Source of the DNA: Apostichopus japonicus
Taxonomy: Eukaryota; Echinodermata; Holothuroidea; Aspidochirotida; Stichopodidae
DNA: 64,000 nt
Assembly (NCBI RefSeq): GCF_037975245.1
Contig: NC_092579.1
Span: 18,287,678-18,351,677, forward strand
Direction: 5' to 3'
This document shows, piece after piece, positions 11,965 to 23,175 of the stretch. A program made the translations under genes and the position numbers. The notes under the pieces were generated by a model that was not told the origin of the DNA, made no database searches, and saw only the letters and a program-made list of their open reading frames with translations. Each line of letters starts with the position of its first letter. Position 1 is the stretch's first letter.

Positions 11965-14700
11965 TTATAGTTCAATTTGTACAAGTTGTCTCAAATACTG
12001 CTCTTTTTCAACTCACTGGATATGATTTTCACCATAAAGATCGAAAAGACAAAAGAGGTGGCGGAGTTGCGATTTATGTTCGCAATACCCTAAAATATAG
12101 TGTTTTGACTGATATGGGTTTTGCAATGGCTAATGTACTTGAGTGTATAACAATTAAGGTTTCTGTGCCAAACGAAAAGATTGTTTTGATATCTTGATAA
12201 CCTTGATAACCTGATTCATCTGTTGAAGTATTGTGTGATACTCTTGAGAAACTGTATAGACATAAAAGATGTAATGTTTATCTATATGGAGATTTCAATC
12301 TAAATCTATTGAACTGTGAGCACAGTAATCATGTACATGATTTTTGAATACCTTGTTTAGTTTAAGTATGTTTCCTTTGGTAGACAAACCCACGCGTATC
12401 ACCAGTCAGTCTGCTACATTAATTGATAACATTTACACAAATGTCTTGGGGGCCGAGCATCATTGTGGTATATTAGTTTGTGATGTAAGTGATCATCTCC
12501 CCATTTTTACAATTTGTAGTCATGGATACGATACAAAAAGTCAAGTTCCTGACAATGGTTGTATCTACATAAGAAATCAAAGTGATGTAAATATGAATGC
12601 ATTTTATAGCAAACTTAGTCATGAGTCATGGGAACAAGTTTACACTGCAGAAAATGTTAATTCTTCATACAATAATTTTATTGATATTATTACAAGGTGT
12701 TTCAATGAAACTTGTCCTATCAAGTTGGTGTCAGCCAAGAGGAAATTTAAGGACAAGCCATGGATGACCAAAGGGCTGAAAAATGCTTATAAGAAGAAAA
12801 AAGTGCTTTATATAAGATTCTTAAAGAAAAGAACAAGTGAGTCTGAACTGAGGTACAAAGGTTATAAAAATAGGTTAAATTCAGTCTTAAGATTCTGTAA
12901 AAGGGAGTATTATTCAGAGCTTATAAATAAGCATAGTGATAATTTGAAAGAGACATGGAAAGTGTTGAACAGTATAATCAACAGAAATTGTGGAAATAAA
13001 AGTAGCTATCCTGATACTTTTGTTGAAAATGATAAAGAGGTAACAGGTGAGGCCATTGCTGATAGGTTCAATCATTTCTTTACAAGTATAGGAACAAACC
13101 TAGCAGCTCAAATCCCTAATAAAGATGGGTCTATTTTTGATTATCTTAAAAATCACAATATGAATTCTATGTGCTTAGCAGATACAGACACTTTAGAAGT
13201 GCTACAAGTTGTGAGTAATTTTTCTAGTAAGACATCTGTTGATTGTAGTAACATGAGTATGTTAGTTACAAAAGATATTATATTGTATGTAGTTGAACCT
13301 TTAACATTTATTTGCAATATGTCTTTTGCCAGTGGTATCTTTCCAGATGCAATGAAAGTTGCTAAAGTCATTCCAATCTATAAAACTGGAGATAAGAACA
13401 CTTTCAATAATTATAGACCTATTTCACTGCTTCCACAGATTTCAAAAATTCTTGTAAAGTTGTTTGATGTAAGGTTGGATGATTTCATTGCTAAGCATAA
13501 TATTCTCTCTGAGAACCAATATGGTTTCAGGTCCGGTAGGTCCGCTAATATGGCAATACTTGAGCTTGTTGAAAAAATTACATCTTCTTTAGACCATAAG
13601 AAAGCAGCCGTTGGGGTATTTATAGATTTAAAAAAAAGCATTCGATACTATTGATCATAATATCTTACTTAAAAAATTAAATCATTATGGTTGTCGTGGT
13701 ATTGTCCAAAATTGGCTCTCAAGCTATTTATCAAACCGGAATCAGTATGTTCAAGTTAACAATAAAAAGTCTGGTTTATGTAATGTATTGTGTGGGGTTC
13801 CGCAAGGATCAATCCTTGGACCTAAACTTTTCATTTTGTGCTTGAATGATATTTACAATGTTACCAATATATTGAATTTCATTTTTTTGCAGATGACACA
13901 AACATATTCTGCAGTCATAGTGACATCAAAACATTATGTAATTTGGTCAGTACCGAACTTAAGAAGTTAAGCAGATGGTTTGCCCTTAATAAATTATCAT
14001 TGAATGTAAACAAAACAAATGATATGATTTTCTCCAACCACCATACCACATGTAACAATGTCAACATTACTATAGATGGTTTAGAAATTGACCAAGTTAA
14101 CTGTGTCAAGTTTCTTGGTGTGTTCCTTGACTAAACTCTCCTGGAAAGATCACATTTCCCATATTTCAAGTAAACTTTCCAAAAGTATTGGTGCTATTTA
14201 CAAAGCTAGTCATGTTCTTAATACACATGCTCTGTATTCTTTATATTGTGCTATTTTCCTTCCTTATTTGAATTATTGTGTGGAAGCATGGGGTAACACT
14301 TACAAAACCAATGTACATCCAATATTTTTAAAACAGAAAAAGGTTATTCGTATTGTCTGTAAGGCTAAATTTTTGGACCATACTTCCCCACTATTTCATA
14401 AGTTACGAGCACTTACGTTTTTTGATCTTATTGATTTCAATACAAGTATTTTCATGTATAAAGCTTTTCATAATAGTCTGCCATCAACTTTGCAAAGCTA
14501 TTTTGTACTTAGTAACAATAAGAGATTTTATGGCAATTTTTATTTGAATTATGCAAGAACAAAGAAAAACAATTTTCTATCTCCTTCTCTGGTGTTAAAA
14601 TTTGGAATTCATTTGATAAAACCATTAAATCTGCTGTTACATTAAGTTTGTTTAAAAAAAGACTTAAAAACAATTTCCTGACAGCCTATGATGATGATTG
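11965..14700 (+). pseudogene. LINE endonuclease-reverse transcriptase, frame-broken
   Basis: Endonuclease remnants come first: GGGVAIYVRN near 12,057, GDFN near 12,290, LIDNIYTN near 12,420 and SDHLPIF near 12,490. The reverse transcriptase follows: YRPISLLP near 13,410, QYGFRSGRS near 13,518, the FIDL motif near 13,618, [10 protein letters not shown] near 13,796 and the catalytic FADD near 13,887. The C-terminal part is at 14,130-14,640. The reading frame changes several times, including at an A8 run (13,628) and a T7 run (about 13,881), and breaks near 12,197 and 14,130. FADD is present but out of frame with the upstream motif. Such an element would be immobile as read, although homopolymer assembly errors cannot be excluded. 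Confidence 0.85.
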
Positions 14701-15009
14701 TTTAAATTAAGTTATACACCGTCTCTTTCTCTCTATGCCACAACATGTGTGTTTTTATTTTTAGTGCTTTCTGTATTTTTTTTTCTTCCATTTATTATTG
14801 CCATCACCAATTTACCTTCACTGTATTACATGTATAGACAGATACATAACTGGGGAAAGTATTTATAAGCATTTTGCTTCTTTTTTCTCCATTTCCATTT
14901 AATCTTGATTTATCTATGCATATACCCATTCAACGAATGTTGTCTCTATATTGTATTGTGCTTTCAGTGAGCTTAAAAATGTTACGCTCAACATTCTTGT
15001 ATTTAATTG

Positions 15010-15050
15010 ATGATGTCAATAAATGATGTCAATAAATGATGTCAATGGTT
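15010..15050 (+). repeat. LINE 3'-terminal short tandem repeat
   Basis: Three copies of GATGTCAATAAAT, the last diverging into GGTTCAATAAAAGC. The position, just after the LINE untranslated region, fits the microsatellite-like ends of CR1/L2-type elements. It supports the 3' boundary and a sense orientation. Confidence 0.75.
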
Positions 15051-15254
15051 CAATAAAAGCTTGTTTCCCTACGTTTAATGTTTGAATTGTTTTCTTGGCT
15101 GAGCTTCCTGAATGGTTATATCAATGTAATTCTTTTGCATTGGACAATTGCAGCATATTAAACATACTTGGTATGAAGCAAATACATTTATAATTTACTG
15201 AAATATATTATTTATTAGTTTTATTTTGGTTAACAGTGTTGTTCTCTCACACGA

Positions 15255-16319
15255 CTTTACAGCTTAACCCTGGTCATTGGTAACGTGTCACACCTACACA
15301 CAAGGGCGGCGGAAGCACTTTCAATCTGGGGGGCACCAACGTCGAAGGGCACTTAGCAGAAATTCGATTGGACTGATGCAGCCTGATATTTAGTACCCTT
15401 TACAACTCTTATTGTATTATCTTATTTGCGTATACACATCACTCCATCAACGCCACCCCCCCCCCCCCCCTCAAGGAAACAATGCATATTAGCACTGCAA
15501 TATCTAATGTGCAAATTGGGAAACAAGGAAAAAGACAAAATGAGGTGAAATCATTATAAAGTCGAAGTCCCTGCACACGCGATCGATACATGCATGAAAG
15601 CAAATGAAATATGTCAAAATACTGAAAGAAAAATAATTTTCTATGTGTTTTTCAATGGTTAAACTGATATTATTATGATCATTATTATTGTAACGACTTT
15701 GCCAATAATTATAACCAATTTGGAAGGGTTATAACACGGCAAATGATTGTATGTTATTGGCATGCGATGTAATAACCAACGCATGCCTATATGATATGCA
15801 CATTAGCATGTTGAAATTTTGATAATATTTTTCGGGCAAGTCGTTACAGCCTCCCCAATTCAAATTGGGCTCCTACGCCTGTGGTAGTAAACATTTAAAA
15901 ATTCCCGAAATATTTCATTCGACGTGGGTTTCGCTTTGTTAACTCTTTTTTTTATTTAGAAATTTTTTGGTAGAAAAAGGGCACATTTTTAACCTGAGGA
16001 AAAGTGGGGGGCACGTGCCCCCTGTGCCCCCCCCCCGGTTCCGCCGCCCTTGCCTACACACCAAAGTGTGCACAATTCAGGCAATCTCTCCTGGGGCACC
16101 ACAGCCACGTACGTGTCCCCCGGGGGACTTCTCATAGTGTGCAGCCACAAACCGGCACACGCAACTATATTTACAAGTTACCTCGCAAGTCCCCATTAAT
16201 ACACCTGGGTGAAGAGAGCCAATGGAGATAAAGCGCCTCGCCCAAGGACACAACGCAATGATCAGGACTCGAACCTGTAATCCTTAAGTCCACTGCCTTA
16301 ACCACTTGACCACAACGCC
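15255..16319 (-). mobile_element. tRNA-derived SINE, split by a MITE
   Basis: Read on the minus strand, the SINE head starts at about 16,319. It has an A-box-like TGGTCAAGTGG (16,302-16,312) and a perfect B box GGTTCGAGTCC (16,265-16,275), as in a Pol III tRNA promoter. A body follows with TTGTGTCCTTGGGCGAGGCG and GCGAGGTAACTTG. The distal part is separated by the hAT MITE and continues at 15,255-15,300 (rc of CCCTGGTCATTGGTAAC), matching the second SINE at 21,215-21,480. The body sequence is of a type found widely in marine invertebrate SINEs; the superfamily name is not certain. Confidence 0.75.
15301..16052. mobile_element. Non-autonomous hAT-type element, 752 bp
   Basis: Ends are CAAGGGCGGCGGAA and TTCCGCCGCCCTTG, perfect inverted repeats of 14 bp. 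They are flanked by the exact 8-bp duplication CCTACACA (15,293-15,300 and 16,053-16,060). An 8-bp target duplication with C(A)...(T)G ends indicates the hAT superfamily. No transposase frame is present. A subterminal stretch near 15,840-15,885 (CGGGCAAGTCGTTACAGCC) is shared with the element at 63,331-63,761. Confidence 0.92.
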
Positions 16320-17239
16320 TTCAAATACACTTCAGTCACGGGGATGTCGGATAAACGTGACTCTACGGCCACATTTCATCATGTTATCTGAGAGCTCACT
16401 GTTCTTGACACTTCACTTACTCCCCCCCCCCCCCCAAGTCAGTCATACTCCTCCCATCTTCCCGCCCAAAGATGTAACCAAAGTAAAGCTCTTGGTCTGT
16501 TATTAGGGTAAAATCACATACATATTTCTTCTATTTCATATAATCAAGAGAAGATTTCAGTGGCCTAGAAGATCTGGAACTATATTCACTCGCAGTTACT
16601 CGAAATGATTTGCTATTTTAATGCGTTTACCACAGGGGGGGTTACATTATTGTGACTTTGTGTGACACTGAGGCTGGTGCAACCTTAGTGAAATAAACAA
16701 GAGCAGGCTGTCAAAATGTTCCCTCATATTCTACGCCCACTCCCGCTCTCTTTAAGTGATGTCCCAACCAATGAACCAAATTTCCACAAAAAGAGTTACA
16801 GAACCTGTCGTGCAATCATGTTACTTACAATACTTACAGAATGATGATAATGGTAGGACTATATTTATTCTCGGACTTGCATAAACGTATAGAACTTACT
16901 TTTAACGAACTGGGCAGCGGCTAACTCCAAAAACATTACACACTCTTAGTGTGCTAACTTATTACAAATACTGACTCGAATTCTCGGATCTTAGTGTGGC
17001 TCGAACATTCCACATAGCTACGAAGGAACCAGACTATTGTCACGAGAGCTGGACAGTTCTGTTTTACCTCCATGGGGAGACGGAAACAAAGGAAGAAAAT
17101 AACATGTGCAACTACAACAATTCACTATACACATCAAAGAAATTAGATCAAGCAGACCCCCAGAGATAAAACAATACACACAAACAGGAAAACTATTCCA
17201 GCAGTGATGCCAGCTATGTGCGGATATGGTAGGCCATAC
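16320..17239. other. No gene seen
   Basis: AT-rich sequence with a C15 run near 16,422 and no reading frame with protein-like composition. I found no repeat that recurs elsewhere in the window. Confidence 0.6.
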
Positions 17240-17625
17240 GGGATATATTTGCTGATATAATGTCCATACGAATTAAAATGATTACCGGTATTCATTCTAT
17301 TTAATACCGGCATTAATTCTCAGCCAATGACCATGTAGCGTTATATGCCGGTATTAAATATAATTAATACGGACATTAAATACAATTAATACGGGCGTTA
17401 TATAGAATTAATAGCGGCATGAAATAGAATAAATACCGGCAAAAAATAGACCAATCACATTACCGAATTTTGAAGCTGTTATCATGCTCTGAGCTAGTGG
17501 TAATCCCTCTTGCTGTAGCGTGAAAGCAGCGTAGTAATTTCTGCTGTATGAACAGGGGGTGGGAGCCGGAGGCCTGTGGGGACACGTGCTCCCCTCCATT
17601 TCCCCCCAAAATAGCAAATGTGCCC

Positions 17626-17750
17626 TTAAGTGATTTGGCCGGTGTGTATCGGTTTATAGCATAACGAGTGGTAGTCGTGGAATGAGATAGTGCCCCTCTG
17701 ATTTTGTGCCCCCCCCCCACTTTTTGGAAGCTTCCTCCCCCTGTGTAGAA
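17626..17750 (+). repeat. Diverged copy of the 45-bp-satellite spacer start
   Basis: GGCCGGTGTGTATCGGTTTA, TAGCATAACGAGT, CTCTGATTTTGTG and CTTTTTGGAAGC match 22,203-22,300 in the same order and orientation. The right-hand part (TCTGATGTTGTG, CCTTTTGGAAGC) also matches every spacer between the 45-bp arrays. This shows the spacer contains part of an older dispersed element. Confidence 0.75.
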
Positions 17751-17841
17751 TGCAAAGTACAACGCAATGGCACGCATTACAAAGTACAATATCTGCATGA
17801 ATTTCGTCGAGAAGCGAATGATACTTGTAGGTTATTGACAA

Positions 17842-18072
17842 ATGTTGACTCCCACTCCCACACAATCCGATGTTTTACCAGTTCGCAATGCTTTGAACCA
17901 GTTTGTTAATCTTCGAAGAACATTACGCTATGCAAAGCTTGGAAGACTCCTGAATGAAGACAAGTACAATTTCGCATCAGTGTCTCTGGATGAACTAACG
18001 GGGGAAGTTTCACGCCCTGCACAAAGCTGGAAACTTGTTAATATCATTGCAAATTACACGTTGCGCAACTAA
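17842..18072 (+). CDS. Unrecognised short ORF, possible exon or element fragment
   Basis: A 76-codon open frame lies between the inverted subrepeat arrays. From codon 10 on, its composition looks protein-like: mixed hydrophobic and charged residues, with RNALNQFVNLRRTLRYAKLG and DELTGEVSRPAQSW. I recognise no family. It stops just before the right-hand inverted array. It could be a captured gene fragment inside a transposable element, or chance. Confidence 0.2.
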   Translation: MLTPTPTQSDVLPVRNALNQFVNLRRTLRYAKLGRLLNEDKYNFASVSLDELTGEVSRPAQSWKLVNIIANYTLRN

Positions 18073-18220
18073 AGTTGCAGTGCCAACTAAACAAATATGG
18101 TCTTTTTAATGCCCGTATTAATTCTATGTAATACCCGTAGTAATTCTATTTAATGCCCGTATTAATTCTAATTAATACCCGTATTAATTATATTTCATGC
18201 CCGTATTAATTCAATTTATT

Positions 18221-19480
18221 TTATAATTTATCAAATTAGTGCATTTTAAGCAACTTTTAATGTCTGGAAGTGTCATTTCCGGTATCTTAGAGGCACATGG
18301 CAAACATTGTTCTTGCTTGTATTATTTTATTGCTCCACTCAAATAGTGTAATTGGTATCCCCGAAAAATTGCCGTGAAAAGCAACCCTCCCTTCTCCCCC
18401 CTTCCCCCCCCCCACATATCTTTACGCTTGTGTAATACTTCCATATTAGTCTGTGCATGCAGTTCTCAATTTAATGTTAATGTTGCAAAGTGGATAGTAG
18501 CCTATTTTCCTAGTATTTAATTGTTAGTGATGAGCCCAGGACATCATAACCGCCATCCTATGTTATTCTGGCATGTGGATCTATCTTTAAGGATACATTT
18601 TTAAGTAAAATGTGGAGGTGATAACTGTTGTCATTCGGCTTTAGTCATATCGCATCAGAAAGGACAGCCATAGCCTGTCTAGGGGCCAAAGCTAACTATA
18701 TCCAGGGTGCAGGGAATGCAAATACAGCAGCTGAGCAGACGACACTGGTGAAGTAATTAGATCCCTATGTAATTGCTTCTACTATCGCTTCCTAAGAATT
18801 ATCTGTACAATCCACTGCCACATTTTGACGATTTTGAAACCCAAATGCAGCACACGATATCACCGTTTTGAGTGATTTATGTCAACTTTCTCACTTTAGT
18901 TATGTCAAAGACGTAGTGTTTGTACCGGCACTTTCTTTGCCGCACGAGCAAAGCGCCACCAGTCAGATGGGTGACCTCAGTATACGTAACATTATGTCAT
19001 TCTCCCTACTTCAATTTCTATGGTCCAAACCAAGTTTAAAGGCAATTTGTGTTATTAATAATTGTATTTGATTGCTGACATCAATCATATACTAATATCA
19101 TTTAAAAATTAGGTAGTCACAACAATTCCTCACAGTAGCTTCATAATGACGTCACTGTATAGTTGAGTTATACCCAGTTATGCGTGTTTTGCTTGTCTTC
19201 ATGAAGGAATGTTAACTTTTACATGGAGACGTAGATATCAGTCAGAGGAGATGGCGCTAGCTTAGTACGTACCACAGCCGGAGAAATTATCGCCTCCGAC
19301 CTGTCTCAAACTCTAGCACGTTTTACACGTTTAGCAGTGTAAGGTCCTACTGACAAGAGGTTTTAACACTTTTCCCTTAATTATGAAGTGAAACGCATTC
19401 TACTTTGTATTCTACGTAAGTAAACTAAAGGCCAATACTGTCCCATTTCAATCACAAAACAGCAATCTTAGATAGGCCTA
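18221..19480. other. No gene seen
   Basis: AT-rich DNA without a convincing reading frame, RNA gene or repeat shared with the rest of the window. A C-rich tract lies near 18,388-18,415, and an isolated TGACGTCA is present near 19,146. Confidence 0.6.
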
Positions 19481-20335
19481 TCAGTAAAGTTTTTCCCTGC
19501 CAACATCGTTGAGTGGCGAGTAATAATTAAGGTCCATCAAATAATCAAGAGGAATTTGACGGCTCTTTTTAAGGGCCATCAAATAATCAAGAGAAATTTG
19601 ACGGCTCTTTTTAAAGGCCATCAAATAATTATATTCAAGTCTTTGCGTTAGCACAACCAGGGAGTTGTTATGGAACTCCATCGTACAACTGCCATATATA
19701 CTGTACACAAATCAAGCTTGGTGTTGGATTACGTATTGGTCAATGACGTTGGTAGCGTTCAAATATTAATATTATGGGCGAGGTTAATTGGGATCCCAAC
19801 GGAAAATATCTTGGAGAGAAACAAAATTGAAAAGTTGCAAATTTTTCGACTTTTATGCCACCATTTGAAGTAAGATTTAAATCGATAAGCTAGTTATGTA
19901 TGTCGTTATGGCATAGTGGAGTCAGTGAGGTTGAGAAATATCATAGAAAAGGACGCAAAATGCTGCTTTAAGGGCCATCAAATTTGCTAGAGAAAATTGA
20001 TGGGCCTTTAAAAGGAACCGTTGAATTCATTGCTTTTATTCAACGGACCCTTTTTAAAGCCATCCAATAACAAGAAAGATTTGATTTTAATGTTTCGTCT
20101 TCGTCCAACAAACAATAAATTCAACGGCCTTTTTTACGGGTCATCAAATAGTCCACAGAAACTTGACGGCTCTTTATTAAGAGACATCAAATAATCAAGA
20201 GAAATTTGACGGCTCTTTTTGAGGGCCATCAAATAATCAAGAGAAATTTGACGGCTCTTTTTGAGGGCCTTCAAATAATCAAGAGAAATTTGACGGCTCT
20301 ATTTGAGGGCCATCAAATAATCAAGATAATGGCCA
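19481..20335 (-). repeat. Dispersed palindrome units and segment duplicated at 37.7 kb
   Basis: Contains about three palindrome units at 19,515-19,630 and about five at 20,120-20,335, antisense to the main 45-bp arrays (TTTGACGGCTCTTTTT, GGGCCATCAAATAATCAAG). Between them, about 19,677-19,980 is a unique segment (ATCAAGCTTGGTGTTGGATT, GGCGAGGTTAATTGGGATC) present again at about 37,847-38,155. Near 19,990-20,060 diverged palindromes of the same type read TTGATGGGCCTTTAAAAGG and CAACGGACCCTTTTTAAAG. Confidence 0.85.
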
Positions 20336-21214
20336 TTGTTCCGTTTGTCATATAATTTTTTATTAATGTTTATTCCAAGCAATCGATTAACATTGTAATA
20401 ATTAAAAGTGGACTATCTGTTTGAAGAACCGAAGTCATGATCAACAATAATTAATTTGCTATTGTTTGTTTGTTTTTAACTTTATGAGCCTTTATATTTT
20501 CCCCGTGTTCTAAAAGTTAATATAAAAACTATAGACTAGGAATTTAGAAGCATGACTCTGCCTACAAAGAAAAGAACATGTCTGAAACATTTACATATTT
20601 TTTTCCCATCAGTTTAGTGTGAAATGTATCGGCGTACCAAGTACGTCTGCCGCTCCCCGTGCAATCCTCCGAGTTCATCAGAGGATCTTAAAAACCATGT
20701 TTGACAATTCCCTACATATTGCATAACATTTTGACAGGCGTTAACACGGTATACATTACTGAGTTGAAATGTATATCAATTAATGGTTTCGATCCCTCAT
20801 GTACTAACGATACTCCGTGGTTTCATTTGTGTATTTAACTACGTTTCTCATCATACTGAATGGGTTTCAAAACTTTTTGGAAAGTATCTACAGTTTTGAA
20901 TTGAGGACATCGGTAAGTACGATTTTTCACAGGTGCATGTGTCATTCGAAAACAACGTATATCTTAGCAAATTGTTATTTATAATTGCTTTCGCTTTTCT
21001 TTCAAAAAGTTTTCTATCATTCTGAATGGCACTCAAACAAGTTAGCGAGTATATTACCAGAAATTTAATCAATTGAGGCAGCCAGCATCAATTTAGAAAT
21101 ATTCTACAAACATTCCTCGAACACAAATTTAACAAGAAGAGAGCAATCTATGGAGTCGCAGATCTCATCTCCTCCATGCATGACGGTAGTGGTTAACTCA
21201 ACATACCGTGTGAT
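20336..21214. other. No gene seen
   Basis: AT-rich sequence. No supported reading frame or repeat was found. Confidence 0.55.
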
Positions 21215-21480
21215 GTGATGGCTTTCCAACATGTTATACAGCGCTTTACAGACTTTATATTACCCCTGGTCAAGGATAACCTGTCTCAGAGACAATCCCT
21301 CCAGTCGGTTGCAGTTATATACTGCGCCCAATGACAAGTTACCTCACAGGTACCCATTTAACCCCTGAGTTGAGAGAGGCAATTGAGATAAAGCATCTTG
21401 TCCAAGGACACAACATAATGGAATCTAATCGGAATCGAACCAGCAATTCTTGTATCACAAATCCGACGCCTGAGCCAAAA
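21215..21480 (-). mobile_element. tRNA-derived SINE, second copy, uninterrupted
   Basis: Same family as the split SINE at 15,255-16,319. On the minus strand it has an A-box-like TGGCTCAGGC (21,468-21,477), the B box GGTTCGATTCC (21,431-21,441), then TTGTGTCCTTGGACAAGATG and GTGAGGTAACTTGTC. The distal end matches the part of the first SINE that lies beyond its MITE. It supplies the empty-site comparison for that insertion. Confidence 0.75.
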
Positions 21481-22197
21481 ACGTTCTCGAAAAAAAAGTA
21501 GTCAGTTCACTGGTTGGAAAGATTTAATTCAAAAAGGCGCGAACGTTCACCGAAGGTGGGATCGCTACCCCCCCCCCCCCCCCCCCCGCTCCAACACACC
21601 CAGTCATAAACAAATCCGGGAAGACAGTATATCCGGCGGTGTGAGGGGGCATAATATTTACCGTAATGTCGGGAAATGAAGTTATAATTATATAATTATT
21701 GGTAACTATGTCCGGGCAGACATAACACATTAGCCTGAATATTATATGCAGAAACAATAGTTGCAAGCTTGCTGCATAAATATATTAGTATACGTTAAAA
21801 ATTTCTGACAAATAATAATAATGAGTGGAATTTAAAAAGACAATACAGTTCTTAAAGATTGCCAGCTGACTGTTGGTGAAACTGAGTCATGTTGTAAAAG
21901 TATATATGCTGATATGTGCTTTTAACTGTTGTCTCATTCATGAAACCATGAAATTCCTTTACTCAGAGTGGTAGTAGCCGACCCTCTCGTCTGCCCACAC
22001 TCACCATTGCATATGATCTCAACACTTCAGGCCAGGAGGGTAGGAGCATATGTGCCCTACTGGCAAATAAAATGTGCCCATTTGATGAAGAGCTGTCTTT
22101 TGGATACCTTAAGCCTTTGTTAATTTTAATATTTTTCAATTATTCACGCGCACCATAATAGTACTGATAGCATACTAACACATCATATATATTTCAG
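21481..22197. other. No gene seen; long C run
   Basis: Carries a run of about 19 C residues near 21,570 and otherwise AT-rich sequence. Short frames here are not protein-like. Confidence 0.55.
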
Positions 22198-22880
22198 TGA
22201 TGTGGCCGGTGTGTATCGGTTAATAGCATAACGAGTCGTGGTTGTCGAATGAGAAAATGCCCTTCTGATGTTGTGTCCCCTCCCCACCTTTTGGAAGCAT
22301 CCTACCCCCCTGCTTCAGGCGACCATTTGGAATCCAATTTTGTGGAGAGAGAGAGAGAGAGAGACATAAATCCAACACAAGAAATTCGTTCCACCACTTT
22401 ACAATTCTGTAGTCTTAGGTGGAGGTCTCAAGACCATTACGATTTGCTTAATTTAGTAAGGTTAGAGAACTCCCTGCATGGTTTTAGATGGCAACATCCA
22501 TGGAAATGGGTGTCGGTGCCTGGTATTGTCATTTCAATCCCTATTAATTAAGGTTTCCCGGGTAATAAATTCATTCAAGAAATTATTTTAAAAGTTTATA
22601 ATTAGTTGACTTTTAGTTGACTTCGACCTTTAGTGCAAGTGAAAGTATGATCAAGAAAGATGATGCTACTCCATCGAAGTCATATTTATTCATTTACAAA
22701 GAGCGCCATCTAATTTTACAAACTTATTTAGTACCCCGTTCCCGGTATCCTGTGTTTCTTTCTGTTTACTTTAAGAAAGGTTGAAACAATTGTAACACTG
22801 CATTAATTTGCTAAACATTGCGCAAAAGACTTTCGGTGAAACAATAAGGAAGCTGACATATTAGCAAAATTAGACAAATT
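22198..22880 (+). repeat. Spacer 1 of the 45-bp satellite domain, variant left end
   Basis: About 680 bp. Its left end (GGCCGGTGTGTATCGGTTAA) differs from all other spacers and instead matches 17,626-17,750. From TCTGATGTTGTG onward it is the common spacer: a (GA)n tract near 22,346, GGTGGAGGTCTCAAGACC, GGTGTCGGTGCCTGG and TTTAAGAAAGGTTG. It leads into array 1. Confidence 0.88.
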
Positions 22881-23175
22881 TATTTCTCTTGATTATTTGA
22901 TGGCCCTTAAAAGAGCCGTCAAATTTATTTCTCCTGATTATTTGATGGCCCTTAAAAGAGCCGTCAAATTTACTTCTCTTGATTATTTGATGGCCCCTAA
23001 AAGAGCCGTCAAATTTACTTCTCTTGATTATTTGATGGCCCCTAAAAGAGCCGTCAAATTTACTTCTCTGGATTATTTGATGGCCTCTAAAAGAGCCGTC
23101 AAATTTATTTCTCTGGATTATTTGATGGCCCCTAAAAGAGCCGTCAAATTTATTTCTCTTGATTATTTGATGACT
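22881..23175 (+). repeat. 45-bp palindromic satellite, array 1 (6-7 units)
   Basis: Unit of 45 bp, a multiple of three, reading MALKRAVKFTSLDYL-like on the plus strand. Each unit holds a 28-bp quasi-palindrome, with arms TTTGATGGCCCTT and AAGAGCCGTCAAA, and a 17-bp spacer such as TTTACTTCTCTTGATTA that overlaps the arms. The last unit ends GATGACTTATTAGC, an edge shared by arrays 2 to 6. Confidence 0.95.

Larger units (their letters stand above)
11907..15058 (+). mobile_element. 5'-truncated non-LTR retrotransposon (LINE, CR1/Jockey group)
   Basis: About 3.15 kb of a LINE in sense orientation. It holds a partial endonuclease, a complete but frame-broken reverse transcriptase, a C-terminal region, an untranslated stretch and a 3' end of short tandem repeats at 15,010-15,050. 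The 5' boundary is set by loss of similarity to the upstream tandem duplication, which it interrupts. There is no poly(A) tail. A short-repeat tail is usual for CR1/L2-type elements; the exact clade is not resolved. Confidence 0.85.
17240..18220. repeat. Element bounded by inverted arrays of a ~22-bp subrepeat
   Basis: A left array (about 17,280-17,450) is mostly ATTAATACGGGCATTAAAT-like units. A right array (about 18,100-18,215) holds the same unit in reverse (AATGCCCGTATTAATTCTA). The left array also begins with two units in the right-array direction. The arrays enclose about 650 bp including a short open frame. This could be a MITE with internally repetitive inverted ends; no target duplication was identified, so the boundaries are approximate. 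Confidence 0.6.
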
